DNA from: Mauremys mutica
Taxonomy: Eukaryota > Chordata > Testudines > Geoemydidae
Length of the DNA: 64,000 nt
Direction: 5' to 3'
Assembly: GCF_020497125.1 (NCBI RefSeq)
Contig: NC_059094.1
Location: 3,513,733-3,577,732 of the forward strand
How positions within the stretch are numbered: position 1 is the stretch's first letter; every line of letters starts with the position of its first letter. The notes beneath the pieces are model-generated. The model had not been told where the DNA came from. It was given only the letters and a program-made list of their open reading frames with translations, and did no database searches. A program made the translations under genes and the position numbers. Of the stretch, positions 33,138 to 43,919 are shown one piece after another.

Positions 33138-35520
33138 GGCGCTGACTGTTGGACGGATCACAGGCTCATAGTATCCAAAATGAAGCTCCATATCATGCTG
33201 AAGAGACGACCACAAGGCTGTAAGGCTCTCAAAAGGATCAACGTGTCGAAGCTGAAGAACAGCCGCATCACTGAAAATCTAACGGAAGACCTAGAGAATG
33301 AGCTTGCTGATCTTCGTATTGAGGATGATGCTGAGAAAGACTGTGAGCGATTCCGCAACACTGTCCATACAGCTGCATCGAAGGTATTGGGGCCCTCCAC
33401 ACGCAGGCGGCAAGACTGGTTTGACGAAAATGATGCAGAAATCCAGGCCTTACTTGCTGAGAAGCACCGCCTGCATCGTGCATATCAGAACAACCTATCC
33501 TCAGTGGCAAAGAAGACCGCCTTTATCAACGCTGGCAGAACAGTACAGAACCGACTGCGCAAAATGCAGGACTTGTGGCTGAGTGCCAAAGCAGATGAAA
33601 TACAGGCGTATGCGGACAGGAACGACTATAAGCAGTTCTATGAAGCCCTCAACACACTCTATGGTCCACAGTCTTCTGGGAGCTTTCCCCTCCTGAACTC
33701 TGATGGCACTGTGCTCCTTACAGAGAAGACGCAGATTCTCCACAGATGGGCTGAACATTTTGAAGCAGTTCTCAACTGCCCCTCCGTCATCAATGATGAG
33801 GTCATTGACAAGATGCCCCGGGTTGCAGTCAATGACTCCATGGATGCTTCACCAGAAAAGGACGAAGTGAAGAAAGCCATCAACCAGCTGTCAAGTGGCA
33901 AAGCCCCAGGGTCAGATGCCATCCCAGCAGAGGTGTACAAAGTCGGTGGACCCGAGCTGCTATGGAAACTCACTGAGCTGTTTCAGTCCTTCTGGAAGCA
34001 GGGATCCATTCCACAGGAATTTAGAGACACGTCCATCGTGCACCTCTATAAGAGGAAGGGCAATCGCCAGGTATGCGACAATCACCGTGGAATCTCGCTG
34101 CTCTCTACAGCGGGGAAAATTCTTGCACGGGTTCTGTTGAACCGATTGATCACTCACCTGGAGCAGGGCTTACTGCCAGAATCACAGTGCGGCTTCCGCA
34201 AGGGACGTGGGACTATTGACATGATCTTCGCTGCGCGTCAGCTGCAGGAGAAATGTCAAGAGCAGAATCGTGAACTCTACACAACTTTTGTGGACCTCAC
34301 GAAAGCGTTCGACTCTGTCAGTCGCCAGGGCCTGTGGAGGATCATGTCAAAATTCGGTTGTCCAAACAGATTCATACGAATGGTACGTCAATTTCATCAC
34401 TGTATGATGGCTCGTGTCCTGGATGACGGTGAAACATCTGAGGCCTTCCCAGTCACCAACGGCGTCAAGCAAGGGTGTGTTTTAGCACCCACTTTGTTCA
34501 GCATGATATTCTCTGCCACTCTGACTGATGCCTTTCAACACTGCACTGAAGGAGTAGACCTGAAGTACAGAACTGACGGGAAACTATTCAATCTGAGGCG
34601 ACTGCGTGCCATCACCAAGGTGAAGGAAACTGTACTTCGAGACTTTCTCTTTGCCGATGATTGTGCTCTGAATGCTAGTACAAAGCCAGAAATGCAAGCT
34701 AGTATGGACAAGTTTTCATCTGCATGCAACAACTTCGGTCTCACCATTAACATCAAGAAGACTGAGGTCATGCACCAGCCAGCTCCCCATGCTCCGTACT
34801 CAGAACCGTCCATCACTGTAAATGGACAGAGACTTCAGGCAGTGGACCACTTCACGTACCTGGGCAGTACCCTTTCCCGAGCAGTGTCAGTCGATGATGA
34901 AGTAAACTGCAGAATTGCTAAAGCCAGCTCTGCATTTGGCCGATTGCGCTCCAACGTCTGGGAACGTCGAGGGATCAGCCTACCAATGAAGCTGAAGGTC
35001 TACCGAGCAGTGGTGCTTCCAACTCTGCTGTACGCCTGCGAGACGTGGACTGTCTATCGGAGTCATGCACGAAGGCTCAATCACTTCCACACTTCCTGTC
35101 TGCGAAAGCTTCTAAAAATCAGATGGCAGGACAAAGTGCCCGATACTGAAGTCCTTATCAGAGCCAGTCTGCCGTCAGTTCACACACTGCTGATGAGAGC
35201 CCAGACCAGATGGGCTGGACATGTCGTGAGAATGTCAGACGAGCGCATTCCTAAACAGCTCTTCTACGGAGAACTCGCCCAGGGAAAGCGCTCCCATGGA
35301 GGACAAAAGAAGCGGTTCAAGGACACGCTGAAGACCTCTCTGAAGTCCCTCGAGATCAACACCGCCACATGGGAAACCCTCGTACTGAACCGTCCAGCAT
35401 GGCGCAGCCTCATTCACACAGGCAGTAATACCGCTGAGGCGAGGCGTACTGCTGAGGCTGAAAGAAAGCGTGAGCTGCGCAAGTCCAGATCTGCCCGCAC
35501 ATCATCGACAGTGTCATCAC
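33138..35520 (+). pseudogene. LINE ORF, reverse transcriptase part
   Basis: In frame with the endonuclease part and open for about 800 codons. RT blocks are visible: APGSDAIPAEVYK, IVHLYKRKGNRQVCDNHRGI, LLPESQCGFRKGRGTIDMIF, TTFVDLTKAFDSVSRQGLWR, GVKQGCVLAPTLFSMIF and FLFADDCAL (the FADD catalytic box). Downstream are YLGSTLS, LLYACETWTVY, RWAGHVVRMSDERIPKQLFY and HGGQKKRFKDTLK. At 35520 the element is cut by the LTR. The apparent extension of the frame to 35720 is LTR sequence. Confidence 0.92.
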
Positions 35521-37091
35521 TGTCTGTTACAGCTGCCTCCCTGCTGCATTCCTTTTCTGTTTTCCTCTCTGTGTGGCCGCCCCTCCCGGCCATGGGGCTA
35601 GCAAGAGTCATAGCCTGGCCCTGCTCAGTGGAATGGCCTTTGCAGACTAACCGGAGCCATTGCTCTGCTCAGGTGGGGGTGGGCCCCTGCCTCCTTTGTT
35701 CAGACCTGGGCTCGGTGTAGGGGGCGCTGCCCAAGAATGCAAGACCTTATATGGCCACATAGCTGAGCATGTAAGTCATGCCTGTGACTTAGGACTAGCC
35801 CGGACATGTCTGTGCACACCTGAAGACCTTTCCCTGCTTTCTCTCCTCCCCTCTAAGAAGGGGAACCAATCAAAGTTACTGGCGGGAAACTGCCTAAGTC
35901 TGCCTATATAACCAGACATCTTCTAAGCAGACCTCGGAGAAGGTCCTTGCTTTGCCACCTGGTCTGATCAGCTAGGGGTCTTTGGGAGGCCCTCTCCCCG
36001 CTCTCGTTTGTTTTTGAGCGTACCCCTGTTTTTAAACTCCCCTCCCATGAACAACGAATTTTGCCTGGAGATCTCCTGATTATTGTGAGCAAATTGAGTC
36101 CTCTCTGTGTCCTCTGATGCTGCTGCTGTGCCTGCCTCTGCTGTTGTCCTGGGGATTGGTAAGAACTCTCTCTTGCAGACCCTCCCTGTTCTAGCTGCTG
36201 GCTTTTCTTTCCCCAACAGACAGACCCAAGTTAACTCCTTGGTCTGCATCTGTATTCTGTTTCTGGTTCTGCAGCTCCTTTGCTGCTAGAAATAAACCTG
36301 TGCCTCCCTGGATTCTATCCTGGGCAGCTCACTTGCAGTTGCTCCACTGCTGCAGCCACACCCCTGGAGAACCACCCCTAGTATAAGGTGCACTCATTAG
36401 GTTAAGTTAGGTTTAGCATTATACTCTGTAAGTTACGCTTAGAGAATTGTTGCATTGTGTTTTGTTACTTGCTAATTTGTGTAGCCTTGGTTAAGTTAGA
36501 TCATAGATAAGATTTTGCTGTGTTTTGCATAATTGTGGTTAAGTCTGTCTTTCCACTGCAACCCCCCCACCCCCAGCTTCTTTGTGTCCCTCTGACTCCT
36601 TACAGTCTCTCTGTTCTCTGTGTCTCTCTAAGTTTAAATCTCCCTCTGCTCCACCACGTGCTCCTCTTCCCCCATCCCAATCTAGCATAAAACCCCATTG
36701 GTTACTTTTTCCTCTCTGATACACCTCACATTCTATATTTACACCACTGTGACACATTTTTACCTAAAATTGTTTGTTATTTAACATATTTTTCCATAAC
36801 TGTTAGTTGGTTATATGCTGCTGTGACACACCTTTCTACATAGGAATTGTTAGCTACCTGTTACATTTATACCTCAGTGTTAATTGTTTACCAACTGTAT
36901 TATACCCCACTATTGAAACCCCCTATACTGTTCACCAAAAGAAACCCCTCCCCAATTGTCTACCTTAACAAACCCCACACCCCTCACTATTGAATTTTCC
37001 CTGTTTTTGCATTTTCTTAATAAAGTTTATTTTGCACCCCACCCGTGTGGTAATTGCTCCCCAAGATCCCATATACCTGCTGGCAGGGACA
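35521..37091 (+). mobile_element. Solo ERV LTR splitting the LINE
   Basis: Starts TGTCTGTTACAG and ends GCTGGCAGGGACA (TG...CA). A perfect 5-bp duplication atcac flanks it (35516-35520 and 37092-37096). It carries TATA-like ctatataacc near 35904 and AATAAA near 36290 and 37018; the last is about 70 bp from the end, suggesting + sense. No internal genes. Conceptual removal of the LTR and one duplication puts the LINE frame back in register. Confidence 0.92.
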
Positions 37092-37096
37092 ATCAC

Positions 37097-37188
37097 ATGT
37101 CTGTCCGACGTGTGACAGGACGTTCCACGCCCGAATCGGACTGATCAGTCATCTTCGGACGCACAGAGTCCGGTCATTGAATGAATGA
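37097..37188 (+). pseudogene. LINE ORF C-terminal zinc finger
   Basis: Continues the LINE frame after the LTR: CPTCDRTFHARIGLISHLRT then H and RVRSLNE with TGA at 37186-37188. The spacing C-x2-C-x12-H-x3/4-H fits a C2H2-type finger, probably a nucleic-acid-binding tail. It is separated from the rest of the ORF by 1.57 kb of LTR. Confidence 0.9.
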
Positions 37189-37240
37189 GTTGTTGAGGTC
37201 TTCATCAACAACAATGGACGAACATCATATACATATTACC

Positions 37241-37582
37241 AAAGGATAAACATGGTAATTTATTGCAAATTAGCTGTTAGACTGAGGTCTGTAGAAAATA
37301 TTGATGTATAAAACACCCCAGTAGGGCAAGAATTTTTAGTTCTTTAGCATATTTTATTGCCCACAAATACTAACAGATAAAAGAATTTTCACCCAAATTA
37401 GCTATTTGCAATATTTTTTCTTGTGCATGACTTCTGAGTTGCTCAATCCATTGTCTTGCCTTTAATATACTTCCATATACATTTCAATCATTTTCAGCTA
37501 ATTTGGGATTTTACAGGGCTAACATTAATGAAGTTGTGAACAAGAACTTTGTTGGTGTAGTGTCAAAATTAGTAACTGTGGA
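37241..37582. other. AT-rich sequence after the LINE
   Basis: No gene or recognisable element seen between the LINE 3' tail and the next MITE. Confidence 0.4.
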
Positions 37583-37716
37583 TAGGGTGACCAGATGTCC
37601 CGATTTTATAGGGACAGTCCCGATGTTTGGGTCTTTTTCTTATATAGGCTTACCCCCATATACCCCCCACCCCCCACCCCGTCCCGATTTTTCACACTTG
37701 TTGTCTGGTCACCCTA
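37583..37716. mobile_element. Short hAT-like MITE
   Basis: The ends tagggtgaccaga and tctggtcacccta are perfect inverted repeats. The flanking 8 bp are actgtgga (37575-37582) and actctgga (37717-37724), one mismatch. At 134 bp it is non-coding, with inner tcccgatttt/gtcccgattttt similarity. Confidence 0.9.
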
Positions 37717-37724
37717 ACTCTGGA

Positions 37725-39436
37725 TGTGCCATGACAGACAACTCAGGGTTTCTTGTAGAGAATGTTTAGCACAAGGTCTCAGTGGTTATTGGCTATATAA
37801 CTCTGCAGAGAGTGAGTACGATCCCTGTTGCCAAAATGAAATTCATTTTCTAAGTACAGTAATAAGCCTCACCATGTGGCCTAAAATGGGCTGAGCACCG
37901 ACTGGGTCTGACTCTTCCATTTTAGATTCTCTCTCACTCTAACTCTCTGTTTTAATAATGTTCTCAGCCCCATCCCACCAACCATCAATGTAAAGGATTT
38001 TTTTTGAAAATTCTGAACAGTAATTCATTATGGGCCAGATTCTGTATGGCCCCGACCCAGCCACCTAGTGAGTGGAAGAGGGAGTCAGTGGCACGGCTTG
38101 TTTGCATCATGCATATGACTTAGGCCCCAGTCCTATGAACACTTGCACAGCTGAGGAGCGTTACACAGCAAAGTGGTCCCGTTATTCACATACAATAACA
38201 TCTATAGGATCAAACCCTTCGTGCCTCAGAAGCTGTTTCTCTGAGAAGGACGTGTCCAGAGTTGTGTTAACACAGGGGATATATTTTATGATTGTGTCTA
38301 ACAATTCATTTCACTCTTTAAAATACCTTAATAAAGTTCAAATATTAGATATACTTTCCTTAAAACATTGTTAAACTCTTTCCAGTATTGCCAACCCCAA
38401 AAGTTCAAAAATCACGTCAGAATCCAAATAGCCAGGAGATTGTCCAAAATCCATTAGATTTTTAAAAAAATATTAAATTGTGGGTGTTTCCCCCGTCTTT
38501 TGATTTGCAGACTTTGTGTGTGTGTGTGTGAGCGAGAGAGAGAGAGAATCACCATGGTGCTGATTCTCACAAATTTACAGTAATTTTGGCCCCCACTGCA
38601 GCAACTCGTGCTTGAGCACTCAACTGAGCTTGGGGGCCCTCTTGTGCAAGGCACTCTGCAGACAGAGACAGTCCCTGCCCGCACCCCAGCAGAAGTGCTG
38701 GGCAGGTGGAGGGGGCCAGGGCACAGGGGTGCCCATTTTTCTTGGGGCCCCCAATTGGCCGGGGTCCCTGGTCACGGGCCCCGTTGACCCAATGGCTAAT
38801 CTGTCACTGACTAGATAGAACAACTTCTACTCCCTGTTGAACTGGGCAGGATTCAGACTTGTGCCCAACAGCCTGAAGGCTCTGTAGCTTCTTAGCCATG
38901 CCCTGAGGCAGCCAGTCCCCAGAAGTTTTCATGCTGCACCTTTGAGAACAAGGCTGCTTTCTGAAATCATGTTCCACCAGTGGTGGTGCTGACACAGGCA
39001 GGCACATGCTGCGGTCAGACTCAGACACACTGTGCACTACAGTGTCTTCCAGTTCTTAAAGAGACAGCGCTCATGAGCAACAAGACAAATGCTGAAACAA
39101 ACATTAAGGCAACAACCAAATTAATCTCTCAACATGTTTTCCAAAATAAAAGAAGCCCACCCATTATAGTCAGTCTTAAGCTCCTATACTAATTTTTGTA
39201 CATATCTATTTTTCACACACACCCAAAATCATAGGCAGAGTTTAAACCCAAAACCTTCTAATCCACATAGGGATGACATGCTGTTATTTCCCACATAGAC
39301 TGGCTTACACAGGGTAACAGAACATGCACATTGTTAGTGGGTCACACAGCTACTTAAGAGACAGCAGTAAAATGTTGGGCATAAGGATTCCACATTTGTA
39401 TTCCTGGCTCTAGAAGCAGAGCATTGCCTTGTGGTT
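37725..39436. other. Non-coding DNA with microsatellites and a MITE fragment
   Basis: No gene recognised. A TG tract followed by GA repeats lies at 38513-38548. A stretch at about 38690-38809 ending ccaatggctaatctgtcactg resembles one end of a common turtle MITE, but the other end was not found. Confidence 0.4.
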
Positions 39437-41075
39437 AAGAACATAAGAACAGCCGTACTGGGTCATACCAAAGGTCCATCCAGCCCAGCATCCTATCTAC
39501 CTACAGTGGCCAATGCCAAGTACCCCAGAGGGAGTGAACCTAACAGGTAATGATCAAGTGATCTCTCTCCTGCCATCCATCTCCACCCTCTGACAAACAG
39601 AGGCTAGGGACACCATTCCTTACCCCTCCTGGATAATATCCATTAATGGACTTAACCTCCATGAATTTATCTAGTTCTCTTTTAAACCCTGTTATAGTCC
39701 TAGCCTTCACAACCTCCTCAGGCAACGAGTTCCACAGGTTGACTGTGCACTGCGTGAAGAACTTCCTTCTATTTGTTTTAAACTTGCTGCCCAACAAGTA
39801 AATAACTTTTCGTTATTCACTTTCTCCACACCACTCATGATTTTATAGACCTCTATCAGATGCCCTCTTAGTCTCCTCTTTTCCAAGCTGAAAAGTTCTA
39901 GCCTGTTTAATCTCTCCTCATATGGGACCCATTCCAAACCCCTAATTATTTTAGTTGCCCTTTTCTGAACCTTTTCTAATGCCAATATATCTTTTTTGAG
40001 ATGAGGAGACCACATCTGTACACAGTATTCAAGATGTGGGCGTACCATGGATTTATATAAGGGCAATAAGATATTCTCTGTCTTATTCTCTATCCCTTTT
40101 TGAATGATTCCTAACATCCTGTTAGCTTTTTTGACCGCGGCTGCACACTGTGTGGACATCTTCAGTGAACTATCCATGATTACTCCAAGATCTCTTTCCT
40201 GATTAGTTGTAGCTAAATTAGCCCACATCATAGTGTATGTATCGTTGGAGTTATTTTTTTCTGATATGCATTACTTTACATTTATCCACATTAAATTTCA
40301 TTTGCCATTTTGTTGCCAATCACTTAGTTTTGTGAGATCTTTTTGAAGTTCTTCACAGTCTGCTTTGGTCTTAACTATCTTGAACGGTTTAGTGTCATCT
40401 GCAAACTTTGCCACTTCACTGTTTACCCCTTTCTCCAGATCATTTATGAATCCGTTGAATAGGATCGGTCCTAGGACTGACCTTTGGGGAACACCACTAG
40501 TTATCCCTCTCCAGTCTGAAAATTTACCAATTATTCCTACCCTTTATTCCCTGTCTTTTAACCAGTTCTCAATCCATGAAAGGCTCTTCCCTCTTGTCCC
40601 ATGACAACTTAATTTATGTAAGAGCCTTTGGTGAGGGACCTTGTCAAAGGCTTTCTGGAAATCTAAGTACACTATGTCCACTGGATCCTCCTTGTCCATG
40701 TTTGTTGACTCCTTCAAAGAACTCTAATAGATTAGTAAGACACGATTTCCCTTTACAGAAACCATGTTGACTTTTGCCCAACAAGTTATGTTCTTCTATG
40801 TGTCTGACCATTTTATTCTTTACGATTGTTTCAACTAATTTGCCCGGTACTGACGTTAGACGTATCAGTCTGTAATTGCCGGGATCATCTCTAGAGTCCT
40901 TTTTAAAAATTGGCGTTACATTAGCTAACTTCCAGTCATTGGGTACAGAAGCCGATTTAAAGGACAGGTTACAAACAATAGTTAATAGTTCTGCAATTTC
41001 ACATTTGAGTTCTTTCAGAACTCTTGGGTGAATACCATCTGGTGACTTGTTACTGTTAACAAGCATGGTCACACA
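39437..41075 (-). mobile_element. CR1 LINE, antisense, 5'-truncated
   Basis: On the minus strand the RT region starts at 41072 (KSPDGIHPRVLKELKCEIAE, DDPGNYRLIRLTSVPGKLVE, LLGKSQHGFCKGKSCLTNLL). After a frameshift near 40650 it continues to the FADDTK box. The C-terminal part is at 40231-39707 (ANLATTNQERDLGVIMDSSL, YKSMVRPHLEYCVQMWSPHL, RATKIIRGLEWVPYEERLNR). The 3' end at about 39437 is aagaacataagaacagccgt on the + strand. It has several frameshifts and is not active. Confidence 0.95.
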
Positions 41076-42850
41076 GCATGGTCACATGTAGAAATGCCCA
41101 ATTTCAATTTGTCTCTAGGGATTGAATCCAGGGCTCTGGATGTAAACATATGAGCCCAAGCTGCTAAAAAGGGCACCTCTGTTAGCATGAGGACAGTAGC
41201 AGAGGCCTGCATCTCTTTATGTGCTCTAACCATTAGAGCATGTGACAGAGCAACATTGGGTCGGTGTCAGTTACACAAGTACATCATTTCACATAATTCT
41301 TCTGAAAGGTGATGAGGCAAAGCACAAGAAACGTGGCTCTGGTATATTAGAAACGTAGATTCTGTTCCCCACTCTGCCAGAAGTAACCTCGGACATGAGG
41401 AAGAGCTCTGTATAAGCTTGAAAGCTTGTCTCTCACTAACAAGAGTTGGTCCAATAAAAGATATCGCACACAACTTGTCTCTTTGAAGTAACCTCAGTTA
41501 TTTGTAAAACGGATAAGTAGTTGCCTCTCATTATTAAGCTAGGCTTCATAGAAGGGATAGTGATGGTACAGAAGTATTAACAACCACCAGTGGAAAAGCT
41601 AGGCCTCGACCTCGGTCTCCTGGCTTATAGCTCAGGGAACCATCTCTAGGCTGAGGGGAAAAAACTATTGAGCTTTTGGCAGCACATAAAAACATGCCCC
41701 TGCAACAGGGGACAAACTCCTGAGAGTTGGCAACACTTGTTTCTTTAATGAATCTGAAAGTGAGTACAGATCTACAGCTGTACCTTACTGACGGGGAAAC
41801 TGTCAATAGAATTCTAAATGGACAAGTGAATTGAAAACTGATTTTTTTCCTTAATCGGACATTAAAATGTATTTTTATTTCTAGTCTAGGTCAAAGTAAA
41901 TTATGGTAAATGACACTGCCAGTGCTGTAGCCAGTAAAAAGTGAGTATCCCAATTCAGTTCTAACCTTTTTCTCTGAATACTTTACAGTTTGTTATACTT
42001 CATCTGTAGCATGTTTTCTAAGGCTGATTTATGGCGTAGCCGTCATATAAATTACTTTGATGTTAAATTGCTGCTTGCCATGCACAGAGCAGGACCACAC
42101 CACGTGACCATTTAAGGTGCAGAAAGTTATACATTTGAATGATTCACGTTCTCTCAAAATACTTTTGTATGGAATTTCCAGCCATTTTGGGGGAGAAAAA
42201 GGGGAGAAAAGTCAACAGAAAGAGCCACAGCGTTCCAGGTCTTTGCAACTCTGCTGCCATGCAAAAAAGAGGAACTAGTGCACATACATTTCATAACTTA
42301 GAACCTTATGGACAGAGGTCACCAGAACCCAGGCGCCTTGACTCAGCGTCTCAAGTCCTAAGGAAAACACCCCCCCTTAAACTTTATTATATATTTGTGT
42401 ATTAAGAGATCTGATTTCAGCATCTGGCACCTGGCACGAGCTACATTTATTTCAATACTGTCCCAGTTAAGTAGCAGTTCTTACCTTTAACTAAATCAGC
42501 TTCCTGAGAGACATCCCATTATAGTAGAACTCAAACTGAATAGACTGTAATAATATTTCACTTCTATAGACACAGAGCACCATACCCCCACACCAGTCTC
42601 TAGTGGGAAGGGCAGCATTCCCCTAGTGTGCCCAACCCATCACAGCAGCAGTGAGAGGTAAATGATTATAAAATCATGAGTGTTGTGGAGAAAGTGGCCA
42701 CAGTTTTGGGCTTCCCATCTAGGATGTACCTTTCTATTTCCTCAGGAACACCCTGCTGTTAATTGATTTATCTCATTAGACTGACCTCACACTCAGTAAG
42801 GCAACCCCCATACTTTCATGTATTTATACCTGCTCCTGTATTGTTCACTT
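41076..42850. other. Non-coding DNA with a short SINE-like tail
   Basis: Nothing coding was recognised. At about 41395-41480, gcttgaaagcttgtctctca and aagagttggtccaataaaag form a phrase that recurs in turtle genomes, probably a SINE tail; the limits are uncertain. Confidence 0.35.
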
Positions 42851-42945
42851 CATGCATCTTACGAAGTGGGTTTTAGCCCACGAAAGCTTATGCCCAAATA
42901 AATTTGTTAGTCTCTAAGGTGCCACAAGGACTCCTCATTGTTTTT
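42851..42945 (-). mobile_element. Turtle SINE fragment, antisense
   Basis: gcatcttacgaagtgggttt, acgaaagcttatgcccaaat and aaatttgttagtctctaagg are the reverse complement of the SINE tail and body. It is truncated inside the SINE (ends ggactcctcattg). It abuts the gag remnant on the right. Confidence 0.9.
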
Positions 42946-43320
42946 TCTCTAAGAACTGCTTCATTTGTATTAGAAGAGAGAGCTCTTCCAGAGACTTAAT
43001 ATTTGCTCCTGATATCCAGGCATCCCAATTTTTTACAATGTGGTAGGCATGTTGGGAAAATGCCACATCCGTTTTCCACTTTGGGGCTCTGAACCACCGA
43101 CGGGCATGCTCGGGTGTTAGCCTCATTCTAATTCTGGCCTTTTGTTTAAAAAAATCGTACACATTCATGTGTTCTTTAGGCATTTCAGCTGCCACCTCTG
43201 CTAAGCTGACCACTGAGCTGTGGTCTCAGCTCCACCATATACTAGGGATGTTGTACCCAGTGCAGGCCCTTTCAAAATTTTCTAAGAAGGCTTCTGTATC
43301 ATCGCCTACTTTGTATGGCT
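42946..43320 (-). pseudogene. SCAN-type gag remnant of a Gypsy element, antisense
   Basis: Two minus-strand frames joined near 43225 read VGDDTEAFLENFERACTGYN, then VVSLAEVAAEMPKEHMNVYD, FFKQKARIRMRLTPEHARRW, KTDVAFSQHAYHIVKNWDAW and SLEELSLLIQMKQFLEK. The region fits the capsid/SCAN-like part of a Gmr1-type Ty3/Gypsy gag and is a different lineage from the gag at 49612. Only about 375 bp remain, cut by a SINE on one side and a MITE on the other. Confidence 0.7.
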
Positions 43321-43445
43321 GGGAACGGTGAACCACGGCCACAGAGAGCTGAGGGGCTCCATGCCTGCAGATGCTCCAAGTAAACAAAACGTCCTGACCC
43401 GCCAGCGGCTTACCCTGATGGCCGGGAGCCAAAGTTTGCCGACTC
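43321..43445 (+). mobile_element. Truncated hAT MITE copy
   Basis: Matches the right half of the MITE at 45701-45997 by eye: agctgaggggctcc, gctcca(a/g)gtaaacaaaacgt, cggcttaccctgatgg and gagccaaagtttgcc. The terminal ...acccctg is missing, so it is broken at both ends. Confidence 0.8.
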
Positions 43446-43919
43446 ATTTATTGATGTCAATACTGCAGCCGTTTAAAGTTGCAAAGGCTTTGTTTAGTGG
43501 ACTAGACTGGTTTGAAATGAATACTAAAAGAGCAGTGCTGTAGATCTGCATGACATTTGACCCTTGCATTTCACAAAATGCTATACCTTACAAGCCAATC
43601 AGAAAAATACAATGCATGATAGTACTATAGTACTGGTGTCAGTCCGCTACTGTGTAATTTGATCTCTTCATGCATTTCTACCATTGGACCTCATAAGTCT
43701 CACGCCAATATGAAAATATAATGTGCAGAGTCGATGGAATCTCTAATAAAATTGAAATAGCCTGTTATCCCCACAGACATGCCAATCTACAGGGCTGCTT
43801 TGACATAAACAAAGAACAATAATAATTTGACAGTGATAAAGCAGGTGACATTCCTATATAAAGTCCTACTAAATCTATAACTACAATAATAATAATCTAT
43901 TTTCATACTAGTATTTAAA

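Larger units (their letters stand above)
32061..37240 (+). mobile_element. APE-type non-LTR retrotransposon, nearly full length
   Basis: The order is 5' UTR, AP endonuclease, reverse transcriptase, C-terminal region and a C2H2-like zinc finger, all on the + strand in one frame. It is interrupted by one nonsense codon (33135) and by a solo LTR (35521-37091). The C-terminal 'RWAGHVVRMSDERIPKQLFY' region and terminal zinc finger suggest a LINE family I know from sharks and invertebrates; the clade (RTE-like?) was not assigned. The 5' end and 3' tail limits are estimates. Confidence 0.85.

Noticed and set aside
35521..35720. C-terminal 67 residues of the LINE frame
   Set aside because: This is LTR sequence; the true LINE end is at 37097-37188.
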